Positions 37,314 through 47,870 of a DNA stretch of 64,000 nucleotides are shown piece by piece. This stretch comes from Sebastes aleutianus (taxonomy: Eukaryota > Chordata > Actinopteri > Perciformes > Sebastidae), in the NCBI GenBank assembly GCA_916700875.1, contig CAKAKS010000068.1, forward strand, positions 28,365,253-28,429,252, read 5' to 3'. Under the pieces are notes generated by a model. It did no database searches. It was given only the letters and a program-made list of their open reading frames with translations, and was not told where the DNA came from. Numbering within the stretch: the first letter of the stretch is position 1; every line of letters begins with the position of its first letter. A program made the position numbers and the translations under genes.

Positions 37314-37441
37314 TTTACATTTTGGGAAATACACACAGTCACTTTCTTGCCAAGCATTAGATGAGAAGATTGATACCAATGACTCTCATGAGAGTGGTAC
37401 CGATCTTCTCATCCAACTCTCGGTAAGAAAGCAAATTAATC
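37314..37441. repeat. Foldback (palindromic) repeat
   Basis: Centre ACTCTCATGAGAGT at 37382-37395. The arms are imperfectly inverted outward: GATGAGAAGATTGATACCA against TGGTACCGATCTTCTCATC, then CACTTTCTTGCC against GGTAAGAAAGC. It looks like two termini of one fish repeat family fused head to head. Confidence 0.75.
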
Positions 37442-37513
37442 AGTCAGTCTCACTACCCTCTGAAGTAACGGCGAATAAAGTCCACAGTTAATGATGGTAA
37501 TTGGCACATTTGC

Positions 37514-37519
37514 TTTATT
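37514..37519 (-). terminator. gap43: Candidate gap43 poly(A) signal
   Basis: AATAAA on the - strand, followed by GCAAATGTGCCAATTACC. It is the most distal of several candidates before the repeat-rich intergenic part. Confidence 0.35.
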
Positions 37520-38704
37520 TTGAAAACAGACATTGAAACCATTTTTATTTTTTCATATTTTTTTTCTCACAAGTTTGAACTCCTTGATAAGGTTGAAACT
37601 GGACATTGCACTCACTGGAACATGGGAAAAGTATTTTTTGTTTGCTCGTTTGTTTGATTTTTCTTTTTACTTTTTTTTTGCGTAACATCAGTGCATTTTT
37701 ATTTTACTCAGTATTTTTCCAATTCATATAAACTGTCATAACAACACCAAAGACATCAAAAAGAAGCCGCCACACCTCTTAAGTTTTTGTGACTGCGAAA
37801 AAGTTCCTCTCAGAGGGAGAGTTCCCATCATGCATCTGGTTCGATGGTTCATGCTACTGTTCTCACGTTTGGTTGGCAGAACACAAATCGTCATGTAAGA
37901 GCCAGTTATACCAATACTATAGCTGACTTTGATAGTGTATTATTATATGCGTATGTCATTTAAATGGCAACAGGTCCTTTACTGTAAATGTGAGTAGACA
38001 GGGAGTTTGTAAAAGGGGTGTAAACCAAGCTTGAATGACTCAAGCAGAATAGAGAGAGAGAGAGAGTAATAGTCTTGTCCTATATGTGGTTTTTGGATTC
38101 AGGATAAAGCTGCCCAACTGGAAATGTCACACATTTAATTATACATTCTATTCTCCATCCGATGTGTCAGTACATTACCTATTTGCGGTGTTCTCAATAC
38201 ACTTGTAGTGCTGAAAACTAGAGTTGCATTTTAAACCAGCTTGTTTTTTGTGCGTGCATTTGCAGAAGTACAGATTTTATTTGCGAAAATGTGTTTAAAT
38301 AAAGTGCATTGCAATGCGAATAAAGTGTGGTGCATTCACAACGCATTTTAAACGTGTAAACATCCAGTTGGGAGCGTTCATTCCACCACTGATTCACTTA
38401 CAATAGATAGTGAAGATCAAATCAAATCCTCCGCCTCCTCCTCCTCATCAAGGTAACAATCATTTTTCATAATCAACATCATCATCATCATCATCACCAC
38501 TTCCTCATAGTATTAGCTTGAGCCAAAAAACTTAACGCTGGAAACTCCCCCAACATGAGAAAATCATTGCCACACAAAAAATGACAAACAAATAGAAACG
38601 GACTGCCTTCACATTGGGAAGGCAAAGAGCAACCTTTTTAGATTTTTGTTTTTGTGTTATTCTTCATACTCTTAATTCTGCTTTCTTTAAGTTTAGACTA
38701 TGCC
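37514..38704 (-). other. gap43: Probable gap43 3' UTR
   Basis: This runs from the TAA stop to a - strand AATAAA at 37514-37519, about 1.2 kb. Further - strand AATAAA words at 37544, 37698 and 38276 could give shorter forms. A U-rich stretch on the RNA (38569-38603) contains CTATTTGTTTGTCATTTTTT. GAP-43 mRNA of mammals is known to be stabilised by HuD binding to U-rich 3' UTR sequence, so this is a plausible equivalent site, but that is inference. Confidence 0.45.
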
Positions 38705-38784
38705 TTAGTCATCCTTGGACTCGGTGCCCTCCGCCGCTGCATCTGCCAGGGTGGCCTCCTCTGCTTTAGACTCCTCTGCAGCAT
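38705..38784 (-). CDS. gap43: gap43 exon 3: acidic C-terminus and stop
   Basis: The last exon of neuromodulin. The acceptor CTCCCTCCACCCAG precedes AT, which with the G left from exon 2 makes Asp. It then encodes AAEESKAEEATLADAAAEG followed by TESKDD and TAA (38705-38707). An acidic, Ala- and Glu-rich short C-terminal exon matches the plan of vertebrate GAP-43, whose three-exon structure is well known. It is 80 bases, 26 residues including the split Asp. The stretch is too short and low in complexity to name alone; exact phase and splice fit with exon 2 support it. Confidence 0.88.
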
Positions 38785-40398
38785 CTGGGTGGAGGGAGGG
38801 GAGGAGGGTACAGAGAGAAAGCGAGAGGAGGAAGATGAGATGTAGGGTAGATGTAGATGAGGGGTGGAGAGAAGGGGGAGGTGATAAAAGGTGTGTCGGG
38901 GAGAAGAGAGAGGAAAAATTAGCCTGCGGAGGGGAGGTTTTACATTGTGAGGTTGGAATAATAAGGCTATATCTGGGTCTTCTGACATACTGAGCATCAA
39001 AGATTTCACATATCAGCTGCTACTTTTGATGTTTAAAATATTTCACCTCAGAAGCTTCTCTGTTTAAAAAAAAAAAAAAGGCATACGGTAATATTCAAAA
39101 ACCATAAAAATGTGGCTTAAAAAAATACACAGAATAAACTGTGTAATTCCGTGTTGTTCACAAGATGTCAACTCTACTAAACCTGAGAGCGTGTCAGTCA
39201 GAAGGAGCAACCTAATGTCTGAAATCCCACGTTGGCTGTGTAAATAATAAAGGAAGAGAGTGCTCCTAATGGACCCATGAAGCATTTGAACTGACATCAC
39301 AACGCTAACAGCAGCATCTCGGCCTGTCACATTGAATACTAGGTGATGCCCACAGTGTACTACTCTGTAACAACATCCAGTGGCGATTTACTAAGAGGTG
39401 AATACTGCTGAATAACGATCCATGATACATCTCTGAGACATTACAAATCAAGTTTATTGAGTAATATTGCCCGGACGCATTATATTTTTGTATTTTGTTT
39501 TTTTACTCCTGTGCTAAATGCTATTTTGCTGCTAATAAATTATTATTATTGTATGTGTATATAGTCTACAAAATCAAAAGTAAAAATGTGATATTTCCTG
39601 ATAAGACCTTACCAGACAATATATGGGCTGCAATCATTTTAAAGACCTTTCATTTTATTGTTTCTGACCAAGCCTATTATTCAAGTGCCCTTAGAGTGGT
39701 GATCTCATACCACGATGATCTCATACTCTTTTAATAGAAAGAGGAGACATCAAAGAATGACATCATTGCATTGGAGATTGGGGTGATGGAGTGCATGTGT
39801 GTGGGTGGGTGTGTGAGGTCGAGGCAGAGAGAAAGACAGAGGAGTGGGGCGATCAAGCCCATGTTAGCGCCTGTACTAATGTGTGAGTGTGTGTGTGTGA
39901 CTCGAGACAGCGTGATCCTCAAGGTAAGAGGTAATTAGCTTGTTAGCCAGTATGACAGACTTGAGAGTGCTTCGCTCTACAGCCACTGAACTGTGTGATG
40001 CAAATGCAATTTCACTCAATTCACGGAGCCGAAGCACATCAGTTCTGGTATTCTGACATCACCTCAGTTATCTACACCAGTGATGGTGACTAAAATGCTA
40101 ATAAGGGTTGGAACAAACGCCCAAACTCTGGGCGTGATCTTTGTCTTTGTTTGCCGATTCTGCCCACTGATTTCACTGAAGTTTTCAGTAAACAATGTTA
40201 ATGAGAGCATGACACATAGTGCGGAGCTCTGAAATAAAGTAGAGCTGAAGTAGAAGGAAGCAACTTCAGCTCTTTGGATGCATAATCTACTTTTTCCAAC
40301 TTCCATTTACGTTTGTAATTTTGTTTTTAACATAAGGCATGTCACAACATTTTTGTCTCCATATGGAGTGCCAGCAAGGCTTTACTCCAGGTCTGCTC

Positions 40399-40600
40399 AT
40401 AGACTGTATACAAGAATTGGACGTAGTTTGTGGACCTCCGTTTGGAAGCCTCAAGTTCAGTATTTTGGCCATCACTATCTTGGTTTTTGGGCGTCGCCCT
40501 CTTTGTTATTTGCAACCAGAAGTGACACGAGAGGTTGGAGCTAAGTACAACCGAAAGCTGAATTTTTAGGCGACCAAAATGTTACAATTAACTTTCATGA
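40399..40600 (+). repeat. Dispersed fish repeat, short copy
   Basis: It starts ATAGACTGTATACAAGAATT and shares GGACCTCCGTTTGGAAGCCT, TTGCAACCAGAAGTGACACG and AAGTACAACCGAA with 42513-42680. It stops after ATTTTTAGGCGACC. Confidence 0.7.
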
Positions 40601-41681
40601 ACTGAAAACACCATACAGATTATTGTACCTGTCTGTAACTGTATTTATGGACTTGTCCCTGATATGCAAAGATACTGTATGTCCCTGGTAGATCCCGCTG
40701 TGGTTTTGGACCCAAACTGAATCTGAAGACAGCAAAATAAATTGAGGAATTTATGTGACTGTTAAAGACACATTTTTTCACCTTGTGAGTCAGTGTGTGA
40801 GTCACGAGGTGTTTATATTTCTATCACCAAGGTAGCGTCACAACCGTGCAAGGTGCAGTCATGGAACTTTACAGGTGTGTAGTTGAGATCAAAATGAAGG
40901 ACGAGTTCACAGATGAGTGTGGTCTGAGCAAGGGCATGTCGGCTATCGGCGATTGGCTGAGTACATTACCGGTTGTTTTTTTTGCCCTTTCTTGATTATG
41001 TATGCTGCTGCTCAACCTTGGAAGATTAGAAGTTTTGAGAAGATGATGGTGGAGGTGGTTATAATCATCATTGCTGTTGTTTATGTCATTATTATTTTTA
41101 TTTTAATTTTATTTTTAATGTAATATTTTAACAGTTGTTTAAATTGTCTGCATTTTGAGCTGTATTTCATGTATGAAAAGTGCTATATAATTAAAGTTTA
41201 TAATATTATTATGTGTGAATATGCAGTGCTATGTCAATATGCTATGACAGTTAACAGCTTGGTCAGATGTAACTAAGTGAAGGCAGTGACACAGACTATC
41301 CTAGGTGGAGAATCTGGATCATACCCTCATAAATCATTCAGTCGGATCAGAGTACCTGGCGTCCTTGTGCACTCCGGTCTGTGCGCTGACAAACCTTAAC
41401 CAAGTGACTTAGTCATAAATATTAATTTGCAGTTGGTAAAGCAGATTGTGGGCCAGCAGTGGGTTCTTAATTAGCAGTTCTTTGTCAAGCAATGTTTGTT
41501 TGCGACAGGTTTCCCCGGTGTGGATCGTGACCAGCAGGGATCATTAATCATTCATTGGAATCAGAGCACCTGTTATCCCCGCTCTGCTCCATGCAGGGCA
41601 GCTATCCCATCGAGGTGGTAACTATGACAACAGGGAGACAGTGCTGCCTAGGTGACCTAGTTTCCGTGTAGTTCTCCAGTC

Positions 41682-41682
<1 letters not shown>

Positions 41683-41727
<45 letters not shown>
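41683..41727. repeat. (GT)n microsatellite
   Basis: About 22 uninterrupted GT units in gap43 intron 2. Confidence 0.95.
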
Positions 41728-41728
<1 letters not shown>

Positions 41729-42512
41729 CCCACCTCACACTCCCACCTACTCCAGACTGAGCATGCTCCATTAACTACCTGTCTGACCCAGTCTGAGAGT
41801 CCTTGGACCAGAAATATGAGTTCATGTCAAGACTTTGTTTTATCAATGTTAGAATGTAATTTCACGGCCTTCCAGGTATACGTTTCCACCGTAATTGGGC
41901 GTCAAATGGTGGTTTGCGTTCAAATCTATTAGCTGGTGTTGGAGGTCCAGACAGCAAAGATATTATCAGATATTTTTTTGACTTGATGTGATGCATAAAG
42001 AGGATTTAATGGGGTCATCCATTTTCACCACGACTTGTGTTTTCATTTGAATAAATGACTATAGCAGCCTGTTGGCCTTGATATCATGAAATTGAACCCA
42101 TCTGTGATGTTCATGAACCTTTACGACTCACAAAACATCATGCTTTCTCATTAAGCAAACAATACAACCGTGCTTCTTCACAATAACTCTGATCATGCCT
42201 AAGATAACACTAGCCCTTTGTACAACATCATTTCCAACCCTGCATTTCCATCCCAATCTCCGCCTCATCAGTATGGGGTTTCCATCTTACAGAGGCTGAG
42301 ATACAAGGCTGTCTAATCTAATATTGAGCTCTGTCTCTGTGTTAACCAGTGAGTGGCGGAGCACTGCCAAAGATCTTTAAATCCTAAAGACTCAACAAGC
42401 AGTTATTTCCTGCAGCGCCTGCCAAGCACACTACGGAAAAGCTTACCTATTCCCCTTAATTACTTTTTTACAGGAAGTATTTGCTTCTTGATTGGTGTGT
42501 GCGTCTGGAATA

Positions 42513-43018
42513 TAGATAGACTGTATATAAAAAGTGGATGTAGTCACTGTGACATCACCCATTGTTTTGTGGACTGCCGTTTTGAAGCCTTGAGTTCGGC
42601 ACTTTGCCATGTTGGTTTCTTGCAACCAGAAGTGACATGAGAGGGTGGAGCAAAGTACAACCGAACACTGAATAAGACATTTTTAGGGAACCTGTCAATC
42701 ACAAGGTAGCCACGCCCTAAAGCATACCCTGCTTTATGGTCTATTTGACTCTAAATGGGACCATAATTTACTAAATGAACATCATGCTGTATTGAATAGG
42801 ACTTGAAACTAGTGATTGAGACCATAAACTCATGTTTACAATGTTTACTGAGGTAATAAATCAAGTGAGAAGTAGGCTCATTTTCTCATAGACTTCTATT
42901 CAATCGGAGTTCTTTTTGCGACCCAGAGGAGTCGCCCCCTGCTGGCTATTATATATAATGCAAGTTTAAGGCACTTCAGCATTGGCTTCACTTCTCAGAC
43001 CCGGAGGTTGCCCACTGG
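42513..43018 (+). repeat. Dispersed fish repeat, long copy
   Basis: It starts AGATAGACTGTATATAAAAA and continues through TTGCAACCAGAAGTGACATG, CACGCCCTAAAGCATACCCT and TCGCCCCCTGCTGGCTAT to CAGACCCGGAGGTTGCCCAC. I recognise it as a frequent teleost SINE-like repeat; the class is not proven. Confidence 0.65.
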
Positions 43019-43231
43019 TCTAGAATCATTTTTGTCTCTGAACTCAGTGAACCTCGCAAACATGTGCACCCCTAAGTGTTTGATTAAGAGATCTTGAGAC
43101 GAGAACCTTCTCATAAATCTTATCTAAGTAGGATTATGTTATCTGGTATGTGCTTGTGTGCATGTAATGGGTTTTTAAATGAATCCTACAATAATGAATG
43201 GAAGTTAAACGCTTTAGTGTAATCTGCATAC

Positions 43232-43880
43232 CTTGTTTATCTTTTGTTTGGTTAGGCTCCTCCTTCTCAGCTGTCGGGCTGACAACAGCAGGCACATCGG
43301 CTTGTCTGGCCTCCTCCTTTTTCTCCTCGCTCTCCTCCTTCTTCTCCTCAGCTGTGGCTGTGGTGGGGCTCTTGGCTGCCGCCGCTGGGGCCTCCACCTC
43401 TTTGGGCTTCTCCTCGGCTTTCTTCTCCGCCTTTGGCTCCTCTTTCTGGGGCTCGGAGGGCGCCGTGGCGGCCGTAGGAGAGGCAGCAGCCGGTGCTGCC
43501 GCTACAGGAGACGTCGCCGCGCCTACAGGAGAGGCAGCAGCAGCTGCCGGAGAGTTAGCTGGCTTATCTGCCACCGGGCTTTTGGCTTGGCTCGTCTCCT
43601 CCTCCTTCTTCTTGGCCTCCTCTCCTGCAGCTTCCTCCTCCTTTGCAGGTGCCTCTTCTCCCTCCGCTTTCTTTGCCTCCTCTCCTCCCTCTGTCGCCTC
43701 CTCTGCAGCAGCAGGACTGTCTCCCTCCTTTTCCTCATCTCCATCTTTCATCTTTTTCCGAGTTATGTGTCCACGGAAGCTGGCCTGTATTTTGGTGGCA
43801 GCCTTGTGGGCCTTGTCCTCGGGTTTGTTGGGGGTGCCATCCTGTTCAATCTTCTGGTCCGCCTCATCATTCTTCTCCAC
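43232..43880 (-). CDS. gap43: gap43 exon 2: IQ motif and acidic body
   Basis: The main exon of neuromodulin, a growth-cone membrane phosphoprotein that binds calmodulin and acidic lipids. From the acceptor CTTGGCTACCAG it reads VEKNDEADQKIEQDG, then the IQ motif KIQASFRGHITRKK at residues 40-53 of the joined protein. Ser44 there corresponds to the PKC site, Ser41 in mammals. The rest is low-complexity Ala/Pro/Glu/Lys, with a recognisable QADVPAVVSPT block near the end that is also present in mammals. It is 649 bases, 216 codons plus one base. It ends NQTKDKQ|GTATGC. The repeated SPVAAAP-like Ala/Pro runs look lineage-specific. Long open frames on the opposite strand are compositional shadows. 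Confidence 0.96.
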
Positions 43881-45249
43881 CTGGTAGCCAAGAGAAAATA
43901 CAGCAAGTTAACATCTACTGCAAGCCATCAAGCAGGTCCACCGGAAACCAGCAAGGGAATGTACCGGTTGTACTGCTAAAAACAAAGGATCCCTCTACTG
44001 TGGGGTAATAGCTTGAGGATGATCATCCCAAAATATCATGCTGGCAAAGAAAGGTACAATATGGCATGAGTTGAAAGGAGAAATACTAAAGTATATGCTA
44101 TGAGAGAGGGTTTAACTTGTGAATTTATTTATGTATAGCCATTACTGGAGAATTTTGGACTGGGAAAAGTTGGGTTAGGGTTTCAGGACTACTTTAGAAT
44201 CGAGTAAAAGTGAAGGACTGGAAGAGGAACAGGGTTAGGAATAGGACAGCACACAATGTAATATTGAAAGTGGTTCCGTGATATTACCTTCTGTAACTGG
44301 GTCCATAGCTGTCCATCAAATAGTGGGTTGTGCTATGAGTCATATAAATCTAATGAAAAGAAATCAAATCAAATAAAGGAATGAATGATGAGCACTGAAA
44401 GTGGCAAACAAAATGAATCAGTACATTCAAAATGAACAAGCAAAGAAATCAAGGTAAAACATTCTCTAGCCAAAGTTCAACCAATCAAAAGCTTTAAATG
44501 TGCACCTCAAATGAACGTGAATAAGCAACATGAAGCAAACACAAACTGTCAAAGAGCATGCAGGCAGTGCAGCACCAGTTAGCCAAATGATAAAGATGTG
44601 AAAACTGCAGAATCTGTGTTTCAAGTCTTTGTCAGGATCCATTGATTAATTTGACAACAGAATGGATCTAGAGTCTTTTATCATTTCATGTGCTGGAAAG
44701 AGGAGATTTAGTGCCATTGTGAATCACGAGAATAACAGATGTGTGTGTGGGTCGATTGTCTCCTCATAATAAATTGGATACACTGGCATTTGGGGCACGA
44801 CAAATGACTCTAGGCGTTTATTGCGGTTATTCAATCCAGGCATGAGGTTGATATTGTCCTCTTGATAATGCTGCTGAAATGGATTTAGTGAATAATTAAA
44901 CCTAAATGTAGAACCTCCCCATCCATTACTGTCCCCTGGATTCCCTGCTAATGATTTCGTCAAAATTGTAACCAGAAAAATGCATCAAAACCGAGGCTCT
45001 TTCTCCAAAATAATGAGCCACTCTCTATTCTCTAGGTACAGTAGCATTCTACGGCTCCAGCTCTGGCTGCTAGGGAACGAGCTGCCTGCTCGAATCTCCT
45101 CAGCATTCACTGCCATACCCCTCCCAACCATCAAAGGTTACCTTGACAACCAGAGTGCTAACTCATCACGGCGCTGTCTGCTGGTTGGTGCTATGAAAGA
45201 CTATATGTCACCCTGATTGGCAGTGCACCTGACCCCTCAAGGGAGCGGG

Positions 45250-45360
45250 CCAATAGGAACTCGTAAATCAGGCGGAGCAATCAGCATGGCTAAGGAGGGG
45301 CGATGCAGCGGCAGGGTGCGGCGCGTGGCCGGTGGGGGGGCCGAAAGGGTTATATATGTA
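45250..45360. promoter_or_regulatory. Promoter-like patch in gap43 intron 1
   Basis: On the + strand a CCAAT box (45250-45254) is followed by a second CAATCA and a GC-rich stretch (CGGCAGGGTGCGGCGCGTGG), then TTATATAT at 45350-45357. A donor-like AAG|GTCAGT lies about 55 bases further, at 45411. TATATAA can also be read on the - strand, so direction is ambiguous. No transcript is proven. Confidence 0.3.
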
Positions 45361-47238
45361 TCAAAGCTGGCGGTCTGTGTCCACGAGTAGTAGCATCTTC
45401 TTTAAGGTCAGTGAATAGCTCCATCCATCAGTCTATCTCCTGATACCTACTGTCAGAGAAGCATAGTGTCATTATATTGGGTATGAGGTTTGACTTGGAC
45501 AGCTGTCTGCGTGAGGAATCACATCTGCGTGACATGATTTAAGAGCCAGAGGCTCTAAACCAACATGTCTTCTTCAGGGTCAGTGTGTCAGTCCAATATT
45601 GGAGCGGAGAGGCCAAGGTGCAGCTGTGTTGGTATATTCACCTCCTCCACCTTTATTCGCATGCCATCCCCAGGGTTCAGGGTGTAAATCCTGCCCCGGG
45701 CCTTCCTGCAGTTCTTAATATACACCCTCTTCCTGAAGCAATTTTGTGCAATGCGATATTAAAAAAAAAACAGCCTGATATTGCTGGCTGTGAGAGCAGG
45801 ATTTCAGCTTTACACTGCTCCTCAAATAAAAAAATGTTAACTTAACAATGAGTTATTAAGCGCGGAAACAAACTTTAGTAAGTGTCCTGCTATTAGAACA
45901 ATGTGGAGACAAACCGGCACACCCTCTGCTCTTAATAATATGCAGGTCTCTGGTGACTTATTGGGCTTTTACTATGTCTGATCTCATGGGTGCTTACATT
46001 TGCCAAAAATTTGACCAGAGCACTTAACTCTAAATAGAATTACTTACTGGCGGCATACAGTGAGTCAGACAGAGAGAGGAAGAGAGAAAGCAATAGATGA
46101 GGGTGTTTGGGAATATGGGGGTATGACATCATTGTTGGAACAGAGGGTATGTCATTCACTTTAGAGATCTGGGTGTGCAAATGTAATAAAATGCCAGCAG
46201 AGTGCCAGGTGACCTCATATCAGCGCACAAAGCCCGGGAAGAAAGATCACCATCATTGTTTGACCACAAGTATAGCATCATCATTTGAATTATTGATATT
46301 TGTCTGCATGCATCACCCTCAAAAGTGCTGACTGCTGAAGCCTGTTTCCATGGGCCATAAGATTCAGTTCAGACCTGTCATATCAAACGCATTATTCTGC
46401 TGTGATATACTATGTACAAGTGGTTAATGACTTGAGATAGTGGCTACATTAAAATATCTAAACAGATTATTACAAATCCTTTAAGAATTGCTTCTTGACT
46501 GTTAACTGAACCCCGGTCACGTACCCTCCTGCAGGCGCTATTCCGCTCGGTGGTGTCTGTGCCGCACACATTTTCATTCATAAATACAGCAGCACCTCCC
46601 AAAGGTGCAGCACACCACAAGGTACAATCCCTTTAAGACTACACAGCCGCTTAAACTCTTAATTTGCAGTGAGGCAATATATTTGTATTATCAGGTTAAT
46701 CAAATGACTTATTACAATTAGCCCGCAGTGTTTCCTCTTCCAGCGTGGTCTCTCTGGTTGCCATAGATACGCTAAATTAACCACTTAAAACTGTTTCTAT
46801 TATCCAGCAAAAAACTGGTATCTCTGTAAATTACATAAAAGTGCTTTTCTTGCATGATTGTGGAACACATTATGCAATCCTGCAATTATAAAAGCTACAG
46901 TAGCAACATTAAAAGCCTGCTGTAGAACACTTTACTATATGTAGGTGACAAATAATGACTGCCATCTTCTTGTTCTGTACAATAGCTCACAGGTTAATTT
47001 CTCTAGATACAAGAGTGCCATTCACCGACGGACATAGGCGCCTGTCTTTCCTGTCGGTAAAGGTAATAAATGGTTGTGCTAAAACGTGTTCAGTGCACTG
47101 TCTGACAGTTGGATGTGTCTAGTATGGCTTCGCCTATGAGCTGCAGTCTGTGCTCGCTCCCTGTCTGTCTCTGTCCTTGGGTGGGCACCGGCTGCCGTGT
47201 GAACCACACCCGGCTTTACCGACAGATCCATAACCCCA

Positions 47239-47241
<3 letters not shown>

Positions 47242-47272
<31 letters not shown>
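47242..47272. repeat. (CA)n microsatellite
   Basis: About 15 CA units in gap43 intron 1. Confidence 0.9.
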
Positions 47273-47274
<2 letters not shown>

Positions 47275-47640
47275 ATCCCCCAATGGTGACACACAGTAAC
47301 AATCCGCCACCTTCCCACTGCCTCATTGCCAGTGCCATTAGGGACTTGTTTCGGGAGGAGGGGGAGGAGGAGGGGAAACGGTGGAAGACACGGTGGGGCG
47401 GTGGGGTTTATGCTGGTTGAATTACCACAGAACCACAGCTCACGCTAATGCACACCAGGCGTGCATATAATCAGGTTTTTTTTTTTTTATTCTGATCCAT
47501 TGAAGCGGGAGACTCCCTTTTCACCTCGCCACTCCGCCCCAGCCTTGGATCGAAAGCCGCTAGCAAGAGGGGGAGAGAAATATTAAAGGTAATATTTGCA
47601 TTTATAATAAGTGGAGCTTTGCAGAGGCCCTTTTATCACA

Positions 47641-47870
47641 AACCCAACAGGTGCAGCTGCTGAATATATTTTATCCACTTTATTATGTAAGATTTGATTA
47701 TATTAAACCAGATATTTTAATTAATAAATTACATAGTGCAAAGGCTAATTTAAATCAAATTAAAAGCATTTGTCATATTAGCACATTTCCCAAGCAGCCA
47801 GATACTATTAGCCACCCTGCTGGTGGCACACATACTTCCTGCAATGACACCTCTCTCCTGAAAATCCCAG
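47641..47870. promoter_or_regulatory. Candidate enhancer with abutting E-boxes
   Basis: CAGGTG (47648-47653) is directly followed by CAGCTG (47654-47659), then about 150 bases of AT-rich sequence with several TTAAT, ATTA and TAATTT homeodomain-type words and a CAAAGGC. The unusually even, repeat-free composition suggests a conserved noncoding element. Conservation itself cannot be judged here. Confidence 0.35.

Larger units (their letters stand above)
35982..37513. other. lsamp-gap43 intergenic remainder
   Basis: No gene was seen. It contains an inverted-repeat element (36606-36895), a retroelement-like fragment (37041-37200) and a palindromic repeat (37314-37441). The rest is plain sequence. 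Confidence 0.7.
38785..43231 (-). other. gap43: gap43 intron 2
   Basis: The intron (phase 1) runs from CAAG|GTATGC at 43231 to CCACCCAG at 38785. It contains two copies of one dispersed repeat (40399-40600 and 42513-43018) and a GT microsatellite at 41683-41727. No additional exon was recognised. Confidence 0.85.

Noticed and set aside
43198..43979. Long + strand open frames opposite gap43 exon 2 (229 and 248 codons, hydrophobic Leu/Ser/Ala-rich)
   Set aside because: They are antisense images of the GC-rich Ala/Glu/Lys codons of gap43. The - strand frame matches GAP-43 clearly and has correct splice sites.
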